Positions 33,300 through 45,205 of a DNA stretch of 64,000 nt are shown in pieces (positions within the stretch are counted from its first letter, which is position 1; the number at the start of each line of letters is the position of its first letter). The DNA is taken from contig CM055099.1 in the NCBI GenBank assembly GCA_029204225.1, positions 49,340,014 to 49,404,013 on the forward strand. The letters are read 5' to 3'. The stretch comes from Diphasiastrum complanatum. Taxonomy: Eukaryota; Streptophyta; Lycopodiopsida; Lycopodiales; Lycopodiaceae. The notes below the pieces were generated by a model, which saw nothing but the letters and a program-made list of their open reading frames with translations, was not told the DNA's origin and did not search any database. The position numbers and the translations under genes were made by a program.

Positions 33300-34520
33300 A
33301 TATCATCTTTGGAGGCTTGGGAAGCTTTGAAGAAGCTTTATGAATCCAAGTCTACATCAAGAGTACTTACTCTTAGAAGGCAAATCTTTCAAAGTATGCA
33401 AAAGAAGGAAGAGAGTGCTCATGCTTTTGTGTTGAGAGTTAAAGCATTCAATGATGAGTTAGCATGTATTGATGAAAGCATTAAGTAGGTAGAAACTGTT
33501 CAAGTTATACTTAATGGCTTGTTGGATGATCATGCTAATCTTGTTCAAAGCTTTGCTATTCAAAGAACCTTGTCAAGCATTGTGGATTTGCAAGAGATCT
33601 TGGTGAATGAAGAATATAGGCTTCAAGTTAGAGATGGATTTACATCAACATCGCATGGAGGCTATGTTCATCAAAGGAAAATTCAAGGGCAAAGGTAAAA
33701 GCAAATATCCTAAAGGGCAAGATCAAGTTGATACTTTTTCTTTTGGCAAGAAGAAAGATAGGTCTAGATTGAAATGCTTTTATTGTGGTATCAAGGGCAT
33801 TTTGCTAATGAATGTTTGAAGAAGCAAAGAGATGAATATAGCAAGCAAATTAAATTTATAATGATGAGGATCTAGGTGGTTGTGATTCTCTTTTGATATA
33901 TTCTTCAAGTCCAATATCAAGTGAAGGTGACAAAGATTCATGGTGGATTCATAGTGGAGCTAGTTCACACATGACTAGTCACAAGGAGTTCTTTACTTCT
34001 TTGGTCACTTATGATGAAGCCAAAAAAGCAATTCACCTAGCCTGGTGGTGAGTGTGTGATTGAAGGTATTTGTTCAATTCCTATTTGTCTTTCTACTAAT
34101 AGGAAAGCAAGGCTTCATGATGTTCTTTAAATTCCTTCACTTTCAAAGAATTTGCTAAGTGTTGGTCAAATGATAGAGAAAGGATACATGGTAAAGTTTG
34201 GTGGTGATGCTTGTTTCATTACAAAGAAAGAAATCTTGGTTGCTAGGGGCAATAGGCAAGGTAGACTTTTCAAACTTGATGCTTTTGTTATGGCTAACAA
34301 AAAGGATGGAATGAGAAAGGAGATTGGTCTCAACTTTCCAAAGTTCTCTTTAAGCATCAATAAGATTGGTGGATCTTATGCAAAGTCTAACAAGCTTTCT
34401 TATGCTAGATCTAGGTCAAGATTCAATATGCTTCTTGGAGATGTTCACCTTTGTGCTAACTTGGCTAGCTATGAGGATAATGATGGTTCTTCATGGCAAG
34501 TGCAAGCATGCAAAAGGTAA
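33300..34520 (+). pseudogene. Copia gag and protease fragment
   Basis: Plus-strand blocks: EAWEALKKLYESKSTSR, LRVKAFNDELACIDESIK, VILNGLLDDHANLVQSFAIQ (gag), LKCFYCGIKG plus a shifted NECLKKQ (zinc knuckle, 33772-33830), WWIHSGASSHMTSHKEFF (protease, with the usual WIDSGAS Asp changed to His), and LSVGQMIEKGYMVKFGGDAC. Breaks are frequent. It ends where the minus-strand fragment 32086-33092 would begin in a normal polyprotein, so the two are probably halves of one element with one part inverted. Confidence 0.75.
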
Positions 34521-35132
34521 GGAAAGAGCTAACTTCATCAATGAAGGTGGTGAAGGTTCTTCCTTGAAAAAGATTGTTGCTAATGGTTTCTTTGATTATA
34601 TGGGAGAAAATGTTGCTAGGTGCATGCATGAAGGAGGCGGTTCTTCTACATTTCTTTGTTATGTCATTTGTGCAACAAGTGGTGTCGCATGTCGTCATAA
34701 AGAGAGTAGATCATCATTTCATATCATGCCATATAATGCCTTAAACATATGTTATCACAGGCTTTTCTACATATAAGCTAAAGGCAATGTACAATTATGC
34801 CAAACACAACAACAAACAAAAAGTGAACTATTGTCTTGTACATGGATACGTCTCCATGGCACTTATTAGCCTAAGGCCCAATGTTGGACTCACACACGCA
34901 GGATGCCCACTGGTTTGCTTATTTCTAATACTTCCGACTCTCTACATCTGTTGTGTCATGTTTGGGCTTATTATAGAAGCCTCTTGCCATATTCTAGAAT
35001 ATTCCATGTCATACCCATAATTGGACAACATTTACATTTGCCATCTAGCAAGGGAATACTAATAGGCCCAATTGTACTCATTGGAAACTTGATTATTTCC
35101 TCCATCTTGCTTACCCATTACACAACTTAGTG
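34521..35132. other. Unassigned DNA
   Basis: Open frames at 34366-34776 and 34787-35020 have no recognised domains. It may be the tail of the Copia fragment. Confidence 0.35.
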
Positions 35133-35400
35133 GAACTCTGCTTGCAAAGGTTACAGTAAGAACAAGCCAAACACAGAGAAAAGAAAAATCTTTGCCATAA
35201 AAAGAGACAACCACGTTCAATTCCTCTCTCAACTGAGAATTGGAAGATGTATATTCTAGAGATAATGGCCAAGTCCATGCTGAGTATCATGGAGCTCATA
35301 GATTTTCAAACGAATCTAATGATACAAAGCTTATGGAAAGCAGAAGAACCGTAATAACACACAAATTAGACCATCTACATAACTAAACTTCAAATAGATA
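35133..35400. repeat. Direct repeat copy 1 (no microsatellite)
   Basis: Begins gaactctgcttgcaaagg and ends aacttcaaatagata. It is present again at 35918-36375. In the place of the partner's (AG)n array it has only aaaaagagacaaccacg. Confidence 0.85.
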
Positions 35401-35917
35401 AATGTTTTACTTCAAATGCTACCATGTAATTGATGGATTAGCATACTTTTACAAATGGTAAGCTCAAACTGGTATGTGGATGAAAGCGCAAACTGTCATG
35501 TTTTGTTGTGGACCAATGTAAAACATCATTTGCTATGTGACATGTATATACTATATTTAGAATATACTCAAGAAGAAGATGCACACATACGAAACTCATT
35601 TGGACACTTGGTTCATAAAATCTTTAACTTGTCACAAATTTCGAATAGAACTTTGAAATTTTGAATAGAACTTTGAGCAGTTTTAGTTTAGCCAGCTGAT
35701 GTATTCTATCTATAATATATATGAAGCAACAAAATGATTTGAATTCAAGATTTATTGCAAAAAATGAATTAGGATCTTTCCCCATTACTTAAATTTTTTT
35801 TTTCCAAGAGTGCAATTCAAATAAAGATTTAGACATTGTAATATGTGGGCCTTGTGATTCAAAAATTGAAACAAAATGACACACAATATTAAAAAAGATG
35901 GTGAATCATGAATGTTA

Positions 35918-36375
<458 letters not shown>

Positions 36376-37041
36376 ACTATTGAATCAACAAAAAACCGTA
36401 TGCAAAAATAATTGACAATCTTAATGCTCATCCATATAGGGAGACATTTTTTTCCAAGGGGAGCAAAGCTCATGTCCACAAATGAAAAATTTTCATCCAT
36501 AAAAAGAGATTGTTCATTTACAAAGGAGATTTGTTTATCCACATGGGGAGCGCTCACTCACTAGGCAGATTGTCAATTTAGAAACTAGCAACAACCATGT
36601 AGCCTATATGTAAACAATTTCTTCAACAAATAAAGAACTTTTTTGATGAATCACATCAAAAAACACTTGATGTCTATCCTTGGAATCCAAAAGACTTGAA
36701 AAGACCTAAAAATGGCTTAATATTACATAGATCAACTCACAACACAAAGTTGAATTAAATTTGATCCACTTACAATCTCTATTGATTTTGGCAAGACTAC
36801 TATTTTTGGTTGCCTCCTTGTTCTAATACCATGTGAGTATCTAAGATCTAATGATGATCTTAAATGTAGATCTAGACCAATAATAGATGCACCAGTAATC
36901 AATTCTACGTTAGGCAATTTCTACACAATCTCATTGGTTTTAAGAAATTAAGCTATCTCTAGTGTGTATATGACCCACAATTAGGATTAGGATCTGAAAA
37001 TTGATGGGAAATGAAACGAAAATCCGAGTGGGAGAAAAAAA

Positions 37042-37048
<7 letters not shown>

Positions 37049-37079
<31 letters not shown>
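37049..37079. repeat. (GA)n microsatellite, 31 bp
   Basis: Short GA tract about 680 bp upstream of gene 2. Confidence 0.95.
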
Positions 37080-37081
<2 letters not shown>

Positions 37082-37762
37082 CATAGCAATTGAAATCTGA
37101 ATCTATGATCGTTGGTGAAGTTGTAGCTGTAAACCTGACAACACATGATCCTTGCAAGAGAAAACAAAAATCTAGAAGACAGTCCAATGGGCATGTAGTC
37201 TGTGAAGCATCCTGGTTCCGTCACTCGGCCTGTGGGTCCACGAGAAGAATAAGCTTTTGCTCTGCTTTCCTCTCCATTCCTACTTTCCAGATCAGATTGC
37301 AGATCTCTAGATTTGTCCCCCCCCACGGGTTGCATTGTGCGATTCAAGTTCTCCTCTGTTGTACTCTGTAGGTCGAAGTTTCTAAGTAGCTGGAAGCTGC
37401 AGGTATGGTTCCGAAAAGTTGTCTAATTTTGTGGCTGATAATTAATTGCCATAACTGTTACTGGAATATAATTGCTTAATCAATGTGTTGATCAGGTTCA
37501 ATCAGCTTAGTTTTGGTGAAATGCTTCAGACCATCTTGGCCACCCACGATGCACATATGTATATATATACCTTCAGACCATCAGCTTGTTGTGCCACTCA
37601 GGAGATTTTTGCAAAGTTCTGAGTGTTGCTTGCATGTGCTCTCTTCCATTTGATGCCAACTGATTGCAGTTTGCATTTTCTGCAAGCACTTGTATTTTGA
37701 TTCTCATTTTGACATCCCAACGTGCCTGAGAGTGCAGTTCACAACAGAAACTTTGCAAGGGT
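37080..37762. other. Upstream region of gene 2
   Basis: No open frame with a known domain. A TATA-like run (cacatatgtatatatatacc, 37552-37571) lies about 190 bp before the ATG and is the best promoter candidate. Confidence 0.4.
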
Positions 37763-38686
37763 ATGGCCATAGGGCGCTCTCTCAGGCTGAAATTGCAGCT
37801 CATTTCCGAATTGTGGATGCGAACAGCGCGTGAAAATCCGTCCTTTTCTATTGTAGTCATCTTTATCGTAACAATACTTCCTTGGTTTGCTGGATGCCTT
37901 CTCCCACCTATGAGATTCCTCTTTTGGAAGTTCGCACCTCAAATATTCTGGCGGAGGGTGGTGGAATCTCTGACCCAGTCTGTCTTGTTTCTTCTTGTAA
38001 ATGTTGTAATACTGTTGATCTGGTTAACATCAGAAAGTTCAGGTGAATCTTGCACTGCGGACACTGCTGCCATCAAAGACGAAAATCACCGATTAATGTG
38101 GGCTTCTTCAAAAGAATCATCTCCACGAGTTCTACCGGTTCTTAGGGACACTACACCCTTAGCCTCTCCTCTCATTTCCATTCCTCCAGCTCTCCACCCC
38201 TCCAAGCTATCGTCCCAATGCTTGCGAGTTTTGGGTTCTAAGGAGCAAATTAGTTTAACATCTTGTGCAGGTATTGTTGGAGAGATTGTTAAAGAGCAGA
38301 AGCCAGCTAGTTCTCAAAAAAAAAAGTTTGCGCAACGCCAGGCGCCGGCCAAGCAGCCAGAGTCTATGGCTGATCGAGCAAGCGAGGAATTTGAGGCCAC
38401 CATAAATGCACGAAAAAGATCATCCAGTACAGTTGATCTGAAATCTGCAGAAGAAGCTGTGAAGATCAAACTCACGAAGAGAAGTGCAACGTTTACTCAG
38501 ACCGCTTCACGTGTGATTGTAAGAGATCATGTGTCAACCGATAAAGCCATTGCAATGGAATGTGGGATGAGCAGGAAGGAGGCGAAGGCGTTGGTGATAG
38601 AAAAAGATGAGCTGAACGAAAGGATTGAAGCCTTTTTTGCAAAATTCCGTGAGCAGCTAAGGCAGGAATCATTGCGCCACTATTAA
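37763..38686 (+). CDS. DUF4408/DUF761-type membrane protein, paralogue 2
   Basis: Intronless 307-codon frame. Two hydrophobic segments lie at residues about 28-47 and 73-88; the second (SLTQSVLFLLVNVVILLIWL) fits DUF4408. A long polar linker carries basic patches (SQKKKKFAQRQAPAKQ, reflecting an A-run, and KIKLTKRSATF). Residues 279-307 (IEKDELNERIEAFFAKFREQ onward) are the DUF761 motif and end the protein, as is usual for the family. SRVIVRD and the motif EKDELNERIEAFFA are identical to gene 1. Function of the family is not established; the architecture suggests a membrane-anchored protein with a conserved C-terminal peptide. Same strand as gene 1, with repeats in between, so a dispersed tandem pair is likely. 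No damage is seen; start chosen as the first ATG before the basic N-terminus. Confidence 0.87.
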   Translation: MAIGRSLRLKLQLISELWMRTARENPSFSIVVIFIVTILPWFAGCLLPPMRFLFWKFAPQIFWRRVVESLTQSVLFLLVNVVILLIWLTSESSGESCTADTAAIKDENHRLMWASSKESSPRVLPVLRDTTPLASPLISIPPALHPSKLSSQCLRVLGSKEQISLTSCAGIVGEIVKEQKPASSQKKKFAQRQAPAKQPESMADRASEEFEATINARKRSSSTVDLKSAEEAVKIKLTKRSATFTQTASRVIVRDHVSTDKAIAMECGMSRKEAKALVIEKDELNERIEAFFAKFREQLRQESLRHY

Positions 38687-39540
38687 TAACACTGCTTTTA
38701 TTTCCAATCTAACTGGATACTCGTGTTCAAAAAACATTCACAAAAACAACCCAACCTTCAATCCAAAAAATAGGCTACTTTTCGTCAAACTTCCGCACAA
38801 CGGGTTGTAGATTGTTCTCGTAAATCTTGTGAATACACATCCACACCATGACTCCTGAGAAATTTCTTGTACAATCCCTGGCCAGACTGACATCTGGGCT
38901 AGCAAACTCTTTCATGTTCAATCAAAACTATGGTCATTATTGGAAAGTCTAGTCTGCCACTCTTTCAATCTGGCTATAGTCAAAATATCTCCAAACTGTA
39001 TAGCTTCTAAACTGCTAATGGAAATGCTCTTTTCTTTATCCTTTTATCATGATTGACAAATAACTTTAGCCAATTTGAAGTATCAGTGCTAGTTGATTCA
39101 TATTTCACGTGATGCTAAAAACGTGGAATGCATACATTTATGCAGAAGTTTCATTCTGTCAATTCTACGATGAGGATTACAAAAAGAACACAAACGAAAT
39201 TAGAGATGAGCTACATTGTCTTCTTATTTTCAAGGTTGGCGTTGCGTTTAGAAATGCTTTGCCTTGCCTTTTGCAACTAAAAATGTTTGTTCTGATTTCT
39301 GATCAATTCTACAGATTGCTAGAAACATCTAGTTCTCCAAAATCTGTAAGGATATAAGTGTGAGTGGCAATAGTTGGTGCTTTGGATCCCGCACACTATC
39401 CATGCTTCTCCTCGAACCACAAATTTCAAGTCAAGCTTATAAAAGAAACCTACAATAGTTTAATGAAGTGGAGAAAGTAGCCTTTCCACTTATGGCTAAG
39501 AACTTAGGCTAAGGTAAGCCATTTTTATGCAAATAAGCAG
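38687..39540. other. Downstream of gene 2, no gene seen
   Basis: The open frame at 39109-39357 has no recognised domain. No element boundary seen until the LINE at about 39550. Confidence 0.4.
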
Positions 39541-39549
39541 TTATTTGTC

Positions 39550-42005
39550 CAGGATTTTGAGATACAAGCCTCCAGCTTGGGCAACCTGATTTTCTCAATG
39601 CTTTGCTTCATCTCCGCGGTCCTAATGGGTGGGTTTTTGAGCATTTTCGTGATTTCCTTTCTCCCGACGATTCGGCAAGCGGTTTTGGTTTTCTTTTCCA
39701 AGTGTGTAATTCCATTGCAATTGGTCACATTCCTTCATCGATCGCTACTATTTTGAGTTCAGCCAGCCTAATCGCCTTGGACAAATCTTCTAGGGGTGTT
39801 CGTCCTATTGCTATGGGAGAAGTTTTGTATCGGTTGGTTGCCCGTACCCTTGCATTTCAGTTTCGTGATGATTTCTGAGCTCATTTCTCTCCTCTCCAAT
39901 TTGGTTGTGTGACTTCCGGTTGCCGTGAAATCGTTGTTCATGCTTTGCGTGCTATTTTCTGGATGCCCACCCAGATTGGGTTGTTATTCAAGTTGATGTC
40001 ACAAATTCTTTCAACTCCGTGTTTCGTAGCGTGATCTTTCAAGAGCTACGTGATGCCAATGAGCCTTTTCGTTCTCTCATTCCTTTTGTTCGTACTTTCT
40101 ACGCATGTGAAGCTCCACTATACTACAATCATACTACTTCTTGGGAGATGTCACTGTCATTCTTTTTGCAACTGGCACCCGTCAAGGGGATCCTCTTGGT
40201 GGCCCTTTGTTCGCTCTTGCTCACCTGCATGCCTTGCGTTCAACCTCTGCAAGTTTCTCTTCTTGTCTTTTGCCTTCCATCGTAGATGACACGCATATTG
40301 TGGGCCGTCCAAGGACGGTTCTTCTTGCATTTCTGCATTTAAACAATTATCGCTGCTCGGGCTTTCTATCAATTTATCAAAGTGTACAGCATGGTGCTCG
40401 CCTGAACATGGTATCAAAGCTTTGGGAATACCTATCGGCTCAACCGCATGTCCATTCTATGGTTCAACAGGTTCTACAGCAACAAATTCAGCATTCTGAT
40501 TTACTTCCAAAATTGGGCAACATGCAAGTCGCATTCGCCATTATGACTCGTTGTTTTGCTCAGCGACCTAGTTATTTGCTTCGTTGTGTTCCTCCCTCTT
40601 AAGATATTATGCATCTTCTACAAGGCTTCGATAATTCCTTATTACAGATTTTGGGAAGCCTACTTGCAGCAGATTCTTTGCAACATTCCAACAACATATT
40701 GCTCAAGCATCAAATATTTTTGCCTGCCTCTTCAGGTGGGCTGGGTTTATCTTCTACAACACAAGTTGCTCCAGCTGCTTATTTGGGAAGTTGGGCTTTG
40801 GTTGCTTCTGCACTTGTCTCTCAATTCCAGCAGAATGATCACTCTCTCCTTTTTGAATCAGTAGCACATGTGGAATCAGGTAGTCTGGGTATTCAATGAT
40901 CACTATGGGATGCTCGAGATTTATTGCATAGGCCCCCTTTTGAATCGTTAATCACTCACTCAAAACCGCGTTTACAACACTCTTTGTCTGAGCAATTGCA
41001 TGCTTACCTTTTCACCCAGCTGATACAAGACTCTCCTTCGACGCCATTCAGGCATACTTGTTTTCTTCTGCTGGTACTGGGGCCGAGGCTTGGTTGTTGG
41101 CACGTCCAACTCTTTCTCATTTGTGTATGTCCTCTGAGTTCTTCTTTGAAGCAATCTATCTAAGGTTGGATCTCCCTCATCTGTCATTAGCTGGAATTGT
41201 CAAATGTTCTTGTGGCCATGCTTTGGACTCTCTGGGCACGCATCTTTTGAGATGTCCTTCTAGGTGGTGATCGAATATCTTCACATGATACTATTCAAGA
41301 TGTGGTTGCGCCAATTGCTATCGAGAGTGGTTTCCATGTTCTTCATGAGCAACTGCATGTCCTTCCCGTTACTACGTCACAATCCTCTTGTCGATGTGTT
41401 GATGTTGTCTTCTCCAAAGATGGTGTTCAAACTTTGGGTGCTGTGGTTATTGTTGATCCGACTCATCCTGATCTTCTACAACGAACATCTGCCACTCAAG
41501 GAGTGGCGACCAATCACGTTGCTCTTGACAAAAAACGTGACTATCAGGATTGGTACCCTTCAAAGGCATTTATTCCTTTTTATATTGAGACTTTTGGATG
41601 TCTTCATCAAAAAACTTGACAAGTTTCTCAATGACTATGTGACTCTATATGTCAAAAGGCATTCTGCACTTCCTTTGTCCATCATGGTGTCCTATTTTCG
41701 ACAGCATGTATCTATTGCCTTACAAATGTGCTCAAGCTCAAATGTTAATTCGTCGTGGTAATGCAGCTGGTGTAGCTACTTCACGACATCCTACTCAACT
41801 TTCTGTGTATTCAACGTTACAAAGTGACATTTTCTATGTTGTTGGTGTCGTTTAAACTTGAATTTCCTAAGATTTCAAGCAGATCTAGATTAGTTATATA
41901 TTAACATTTGCCTTTGGGTGTTCAATTTTTCTATCTTTAATCATGTACTTCTTGATGGAATTTTCCTATCTTTCTTTCAATAAAGTAATATATTTTTATG
42001 CAAAA
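39550..42005 (+). mobile_element. 5'-truncated non-LTR retrotransposon with restriction-like endonuclease
   Basis: Reading across frame breaks gives a reverse transcriptase: GVRPIAMGEVLYRLVARTLA (39796), HFSPLQFGCVTSGC, VIQVDVTNSFNSVF (about 39985), GTRQGDPLGGPLFALAH (40174), and IVDDTHIVG (40279) in the place of the (Y/A)xDD box. Further on, CSCGHALDSLGTHLLRC (41205-41255) is a CCHC cluster, followed by CRCVDVVFSKDGVQTLGAVV and IVDPT up to PFYIETFG (41610). This order (RT, CCHC, PD-(D/E)xK nuclease) is that of R2/NeSL-like LINEs. A polyadenylation signal aataaa lies at 41979-41984. Several frameshifts and stops; N-terminal DNA-binding domain missing, as in ordinary 5' truncation. Confidence 0.75.
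41979..41984 (+). terminator. Polyadenylation signal of the LINE
   Basis: aataaa about 25 bp before the loss of recognisable LINE sequence. Confidence 0.45.
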
Positions 42006-42496
42006 CAATTCAAGAGGAAATAGCTACAAAGTCCCTTCCCTAAGTTACAAAAGATAATCAATGTGACCCAAAATGGTAGAATTGACACCCCAACGTTAAA
42101 TATTGAATATTAACCTAAATATGGCATGATATACTCGGAAATGAAGATATGAGCTAGAAAATATAAACCATGAAGAGGCCTAAGTTACTTTTCGAAAATA
42201 TATCTCCTAAAGACTTGCCTTGTATTTAAGGACAAGACCTCTAAAAGGGAAACATTGCCTTGGATAAGCCTTTACTAGGTCATCTACGCGAAACGACTAA
42301 ATATGAATCGACTTGTTAAACTAGAGTAATTTCAACTCTTAGTTAAATATACCTCTTATGGTATAATTGAACATATACTCAACCTAATTGTTAACTAGAC
42401 CTTTTCATGGGAGCGGCGCACTTGTAGTTTTAGAGGTGTGTTTGTTCGCTCCATAGAACATATATTGATCACACGCTTTAGTCTCAACCATTGAGA

Positions 42497-43346
42497 GAGA
42501 AAGAGTTTATGTATTTGTGAGAGGTTGAAAAAATGAATAGAGTGTTGAGGTTTATTCTCTCTTATCTCTGTTCTCCGCACTGTTGAGTGTGAGTGATCCT
42601 GAGTCTACTAGCAATCTCTAATGCATTACATGAATTACTCTCAAATCAGATAGACTCTTTAGCGCATTACAGTCATTTGTTGTATGTCCATAAATATGCT
42701 CTAAGAAATTGTCTTAAAATCCACTTATTCGTCTGTCGCGAATACTTTTTTTTCGACACTCGAATAAAGTCTACATTTGGTACAGTCTAGCCCAATCATT
42801 CATAGAACTGTATGTATACATCTGAGATGTCAGTCCCTGTCTGAGGACTTGAGTCTTTGATCTGTGTTCTTGCTTGTAACTGACATAAGTTTCTAATGTG
42901 CTCTAAAACTCTTTGTGTTCTTTAACCATAACCTTGGACTTAAGTTATTGAGGACTTCTGTCTAAAAACAAACCGTTCGCAAATGCAATTAATAATTGTC
43001 TGCACAAACACGAATACATCAAACATTTCTCGACTCTCTGTTGACACCTTGATCAGCCATAGTGTATTACTGCTGTACTACTCTGATAACATCTCACCTG
43101 TAGAACACATTTCATTCCATTTGATAGAGGCAAGACTGCTGTTCTGGAATTATTAACACTTCACACCCGTAATACTAGTTACTTTCTAATGTCTGTTGAC
43201 AACCAGAATAACGCCCGAAGCCACTTCACTCAAAATAAGTCATAAATTGTACCAAATACATAACTTTCTAACACTGTCCTCTGTGGGTTTCACATTATTG
43301 ACTACAAAATCTATATTAACCTTGTTGGTATAGTACGACATATCCA
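42497..43346 (+). repeat. G1 5' LTR (downstream part)
   Basis: The stretch 42497-42891 (tttatgtatttgtgagaggt to ttgcttgtaactgaca) recurs at 61736-62109 next to the integrase end. The region continues to about 43346, just before the PBS. Sequence upstream of 42497 does not match the right copy, so the true left end is not fixed by comparison. Confidence 0.7.
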
Positions 43347-43351
43347 ATTTC

Positions 43352-43369
43352 TGGCGTCGTTGTCGGGGA
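43352..43369 (+). promoter_or_regulatory. PBS of G1
   Basis: tggcgtcgttgtcgggga, near identical to the Tat/Athila class PBS TGGCGCCGTTGTCGGGGA. Same class as the site at 9712. Confidence 0.8.
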
Positions 43370-43421
43370 TAGCTTAGGAAAGTTATAAGAAAACTGACAC
43401 ATCCATCTCCATTTCTAATGT

Positions 43422-43748
43422 ATGTCAGATAGAGAATCCCGATTAGAACGATATTGTAAGCTCAGAGAGGAATTTTTACCAAGACAAAGTGAGAGTGCGA
43501 GTCGAAGAAATCTCGACGAGATCACTGCCCAGTTACTTGTACTCTTAATTAGCTTCAGTATGGAGGGTCCTGCTGCACGTTTCACTTCTATCTCAAAATT
43601 AAGTACGATTATTTTAAAGGGACTACTTCAAATGATGCAGATAGCTATGTCTCCCAATTTGAGTCAATTGCTAATGCAAATAACGAAGGGACTGACGTAG
43701 ACAAATTGCGAATCTTTCCTGGTCTTCTGAGAAAGCAGGCACGCATAT
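43422..43748 (+). pseudogene. G1 gag, N-terminal part
   Basis: Begins MSDRESRLERYCKLREEFLP. After a frame change it gives DADSYVSQFESIANANNEGT and DKLRIFPGLLRKQARI, the usual Gypsy gag core in which a LRxFPxxLxxxAxxWY motif follows. The motif is cut by Copia A exactly after ARI; it resumes at 50062 with WYNQ. Confidence 0.75.
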
Positions 43749-44610
43749 TGTTGAAAATTGTCACTTCTCACTTGACATTGGTTCATGTAAATATTGATCA
43801 AACATTAGAATATGTTGATGATATGATTTCACACGTGTGGAGCATGTTCCCATGTGTGAAAGGATGTACTTTTCATGTTTGTATATATCCAAATTGATTT
43901 TGTATCATTCTAGTTAGTGTGAACATGAAATGACTAGTTTTTAGTCAAGTTGACTAGTCACCTACAAATTAGCTTTTCCTTGCATGTGCATGAGTAAATG
44001 CTCCCACATGGCAAGTGGATGTTCACATGTGTGTATAGAGTACTAGAAGATAAGAGTTGACCATTTTCCTTAGATCCTATTTTGTAGGGAATATTCCTAT
44101 ATTCTAGGAGACTAGCTTTTTGGATTTTAGTCATATTCTAGAAGGTCAACTATTGGATAAGGATCAAGGATGGATCAAATGGATAGATATGAGTGATGTG
44201 GCACTCTTCACACGTGTGAAGGCCTTCTGGACTGTACCAGACTCATGGATGTACTTGATCCATAAAAGGATCATCATTTTGCTAAGAAAATTGATGAGAC
44301 TTTTGCACTCTACACTTTTGTGAGATTTCTAGTCATTTGTCTTGTGATTTTTATGCATGATTGCTATCTAGTATCATTGTACTTGTTGTTTCAGGTGCAG
44401 TCCGTACAGTGGACAGTACTCCACACGTGTGAAGCCGCTCTCACTAAAAAATGATGTGTTGATCCATTGCTCTTGCTTAAATCCAAGTGTAGTGAATCTA
44501 GATCAAGATCTAATGTGTAGAACTTGATAGATTCATTGATTAAGCAACCAATAACTCTCTATGATTGTAAAGTACAATCATTATTGTCCTAAAAACTGTA
44601 AAATTTATCA
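43749..44610 (+). repeat. 5' LTR of Copia A
   Basis: 862 bp. Contains CACACGTGTG-type palindromes at 43830-43839, 44209-44218 and 44422-44431, each centred on CACGTG. An open frame inside (44120-44323) is repeated in the 3' LTR and is not considered a gene. Confidence 0.95.
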
Positions 44611-44623
44611 TGGTATCAGAGCT
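44611..44623 (+). promoter_or_regulatory. PBS of Copia A (initiator tRNA-Met)
   Basis: tggtatcagagct directly abuts the LTR end (tttatca). A leader of about 580 bp follows before the polyprotein ATG and carries another palindrome, tttcacacgtgtgaaa, at 44771-44786. Confidence 0.92.
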
Positions 44624-45205
44624 AAGTAAGAGAGTGATCATTGAATCATAAATCTTGTAAAGATCATTGGCAAAATTTGTTTTTTGGCCAATACTAGTGA
44701 GGGCGAGTTCTTCTAGAGTGATAGCTTGTAATCATTTGGATCAAAACGACTTGGAGGCTGTGAATGTACTTTTCACACGTGTGAAACCGTACAGCAACTT
44801 TCAATTCAAGTTACTTTGTGTTTTTTGGTCCCAAAATCACAATACTAGTTCATTTTTGGTGCTTTTTGAAGCATAGTATTGATCTAGATTCATTCTAACT
44901 AATGCCTATGACCAAATAGTGTTTTGGATCATTGAAGCATTTCTTTTTAGAGTCTAAGATCAGATCTAAGAGGCTGATTTGTTCAGATCCTTAGTTGAAG
45001 TGAAATCTCTAAGAAAAGTGTAAAGCAATTTTTTTTGTGAGAGTGAAAGCTAGAAATTTTTGGTAAGATCTTTGAGTATCATTCAAGCTTGTGTGTTAGT
45101 TTGATAGAGACAAGCCTATAGGCATTCTAGTAAGCTTTAGGCCACTTCATAGATCTTTTAAAATTCAAAAATCTTTGTGATTTTTAAAAGAGCATTCATT
45201 CTAAA

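Noticed and set aside
44120-44323. 67-codon frame, repeated identically at 49571-49774
   Set aside because: It is present twice only because it lies in the two LTRs of Copia A; no domain.
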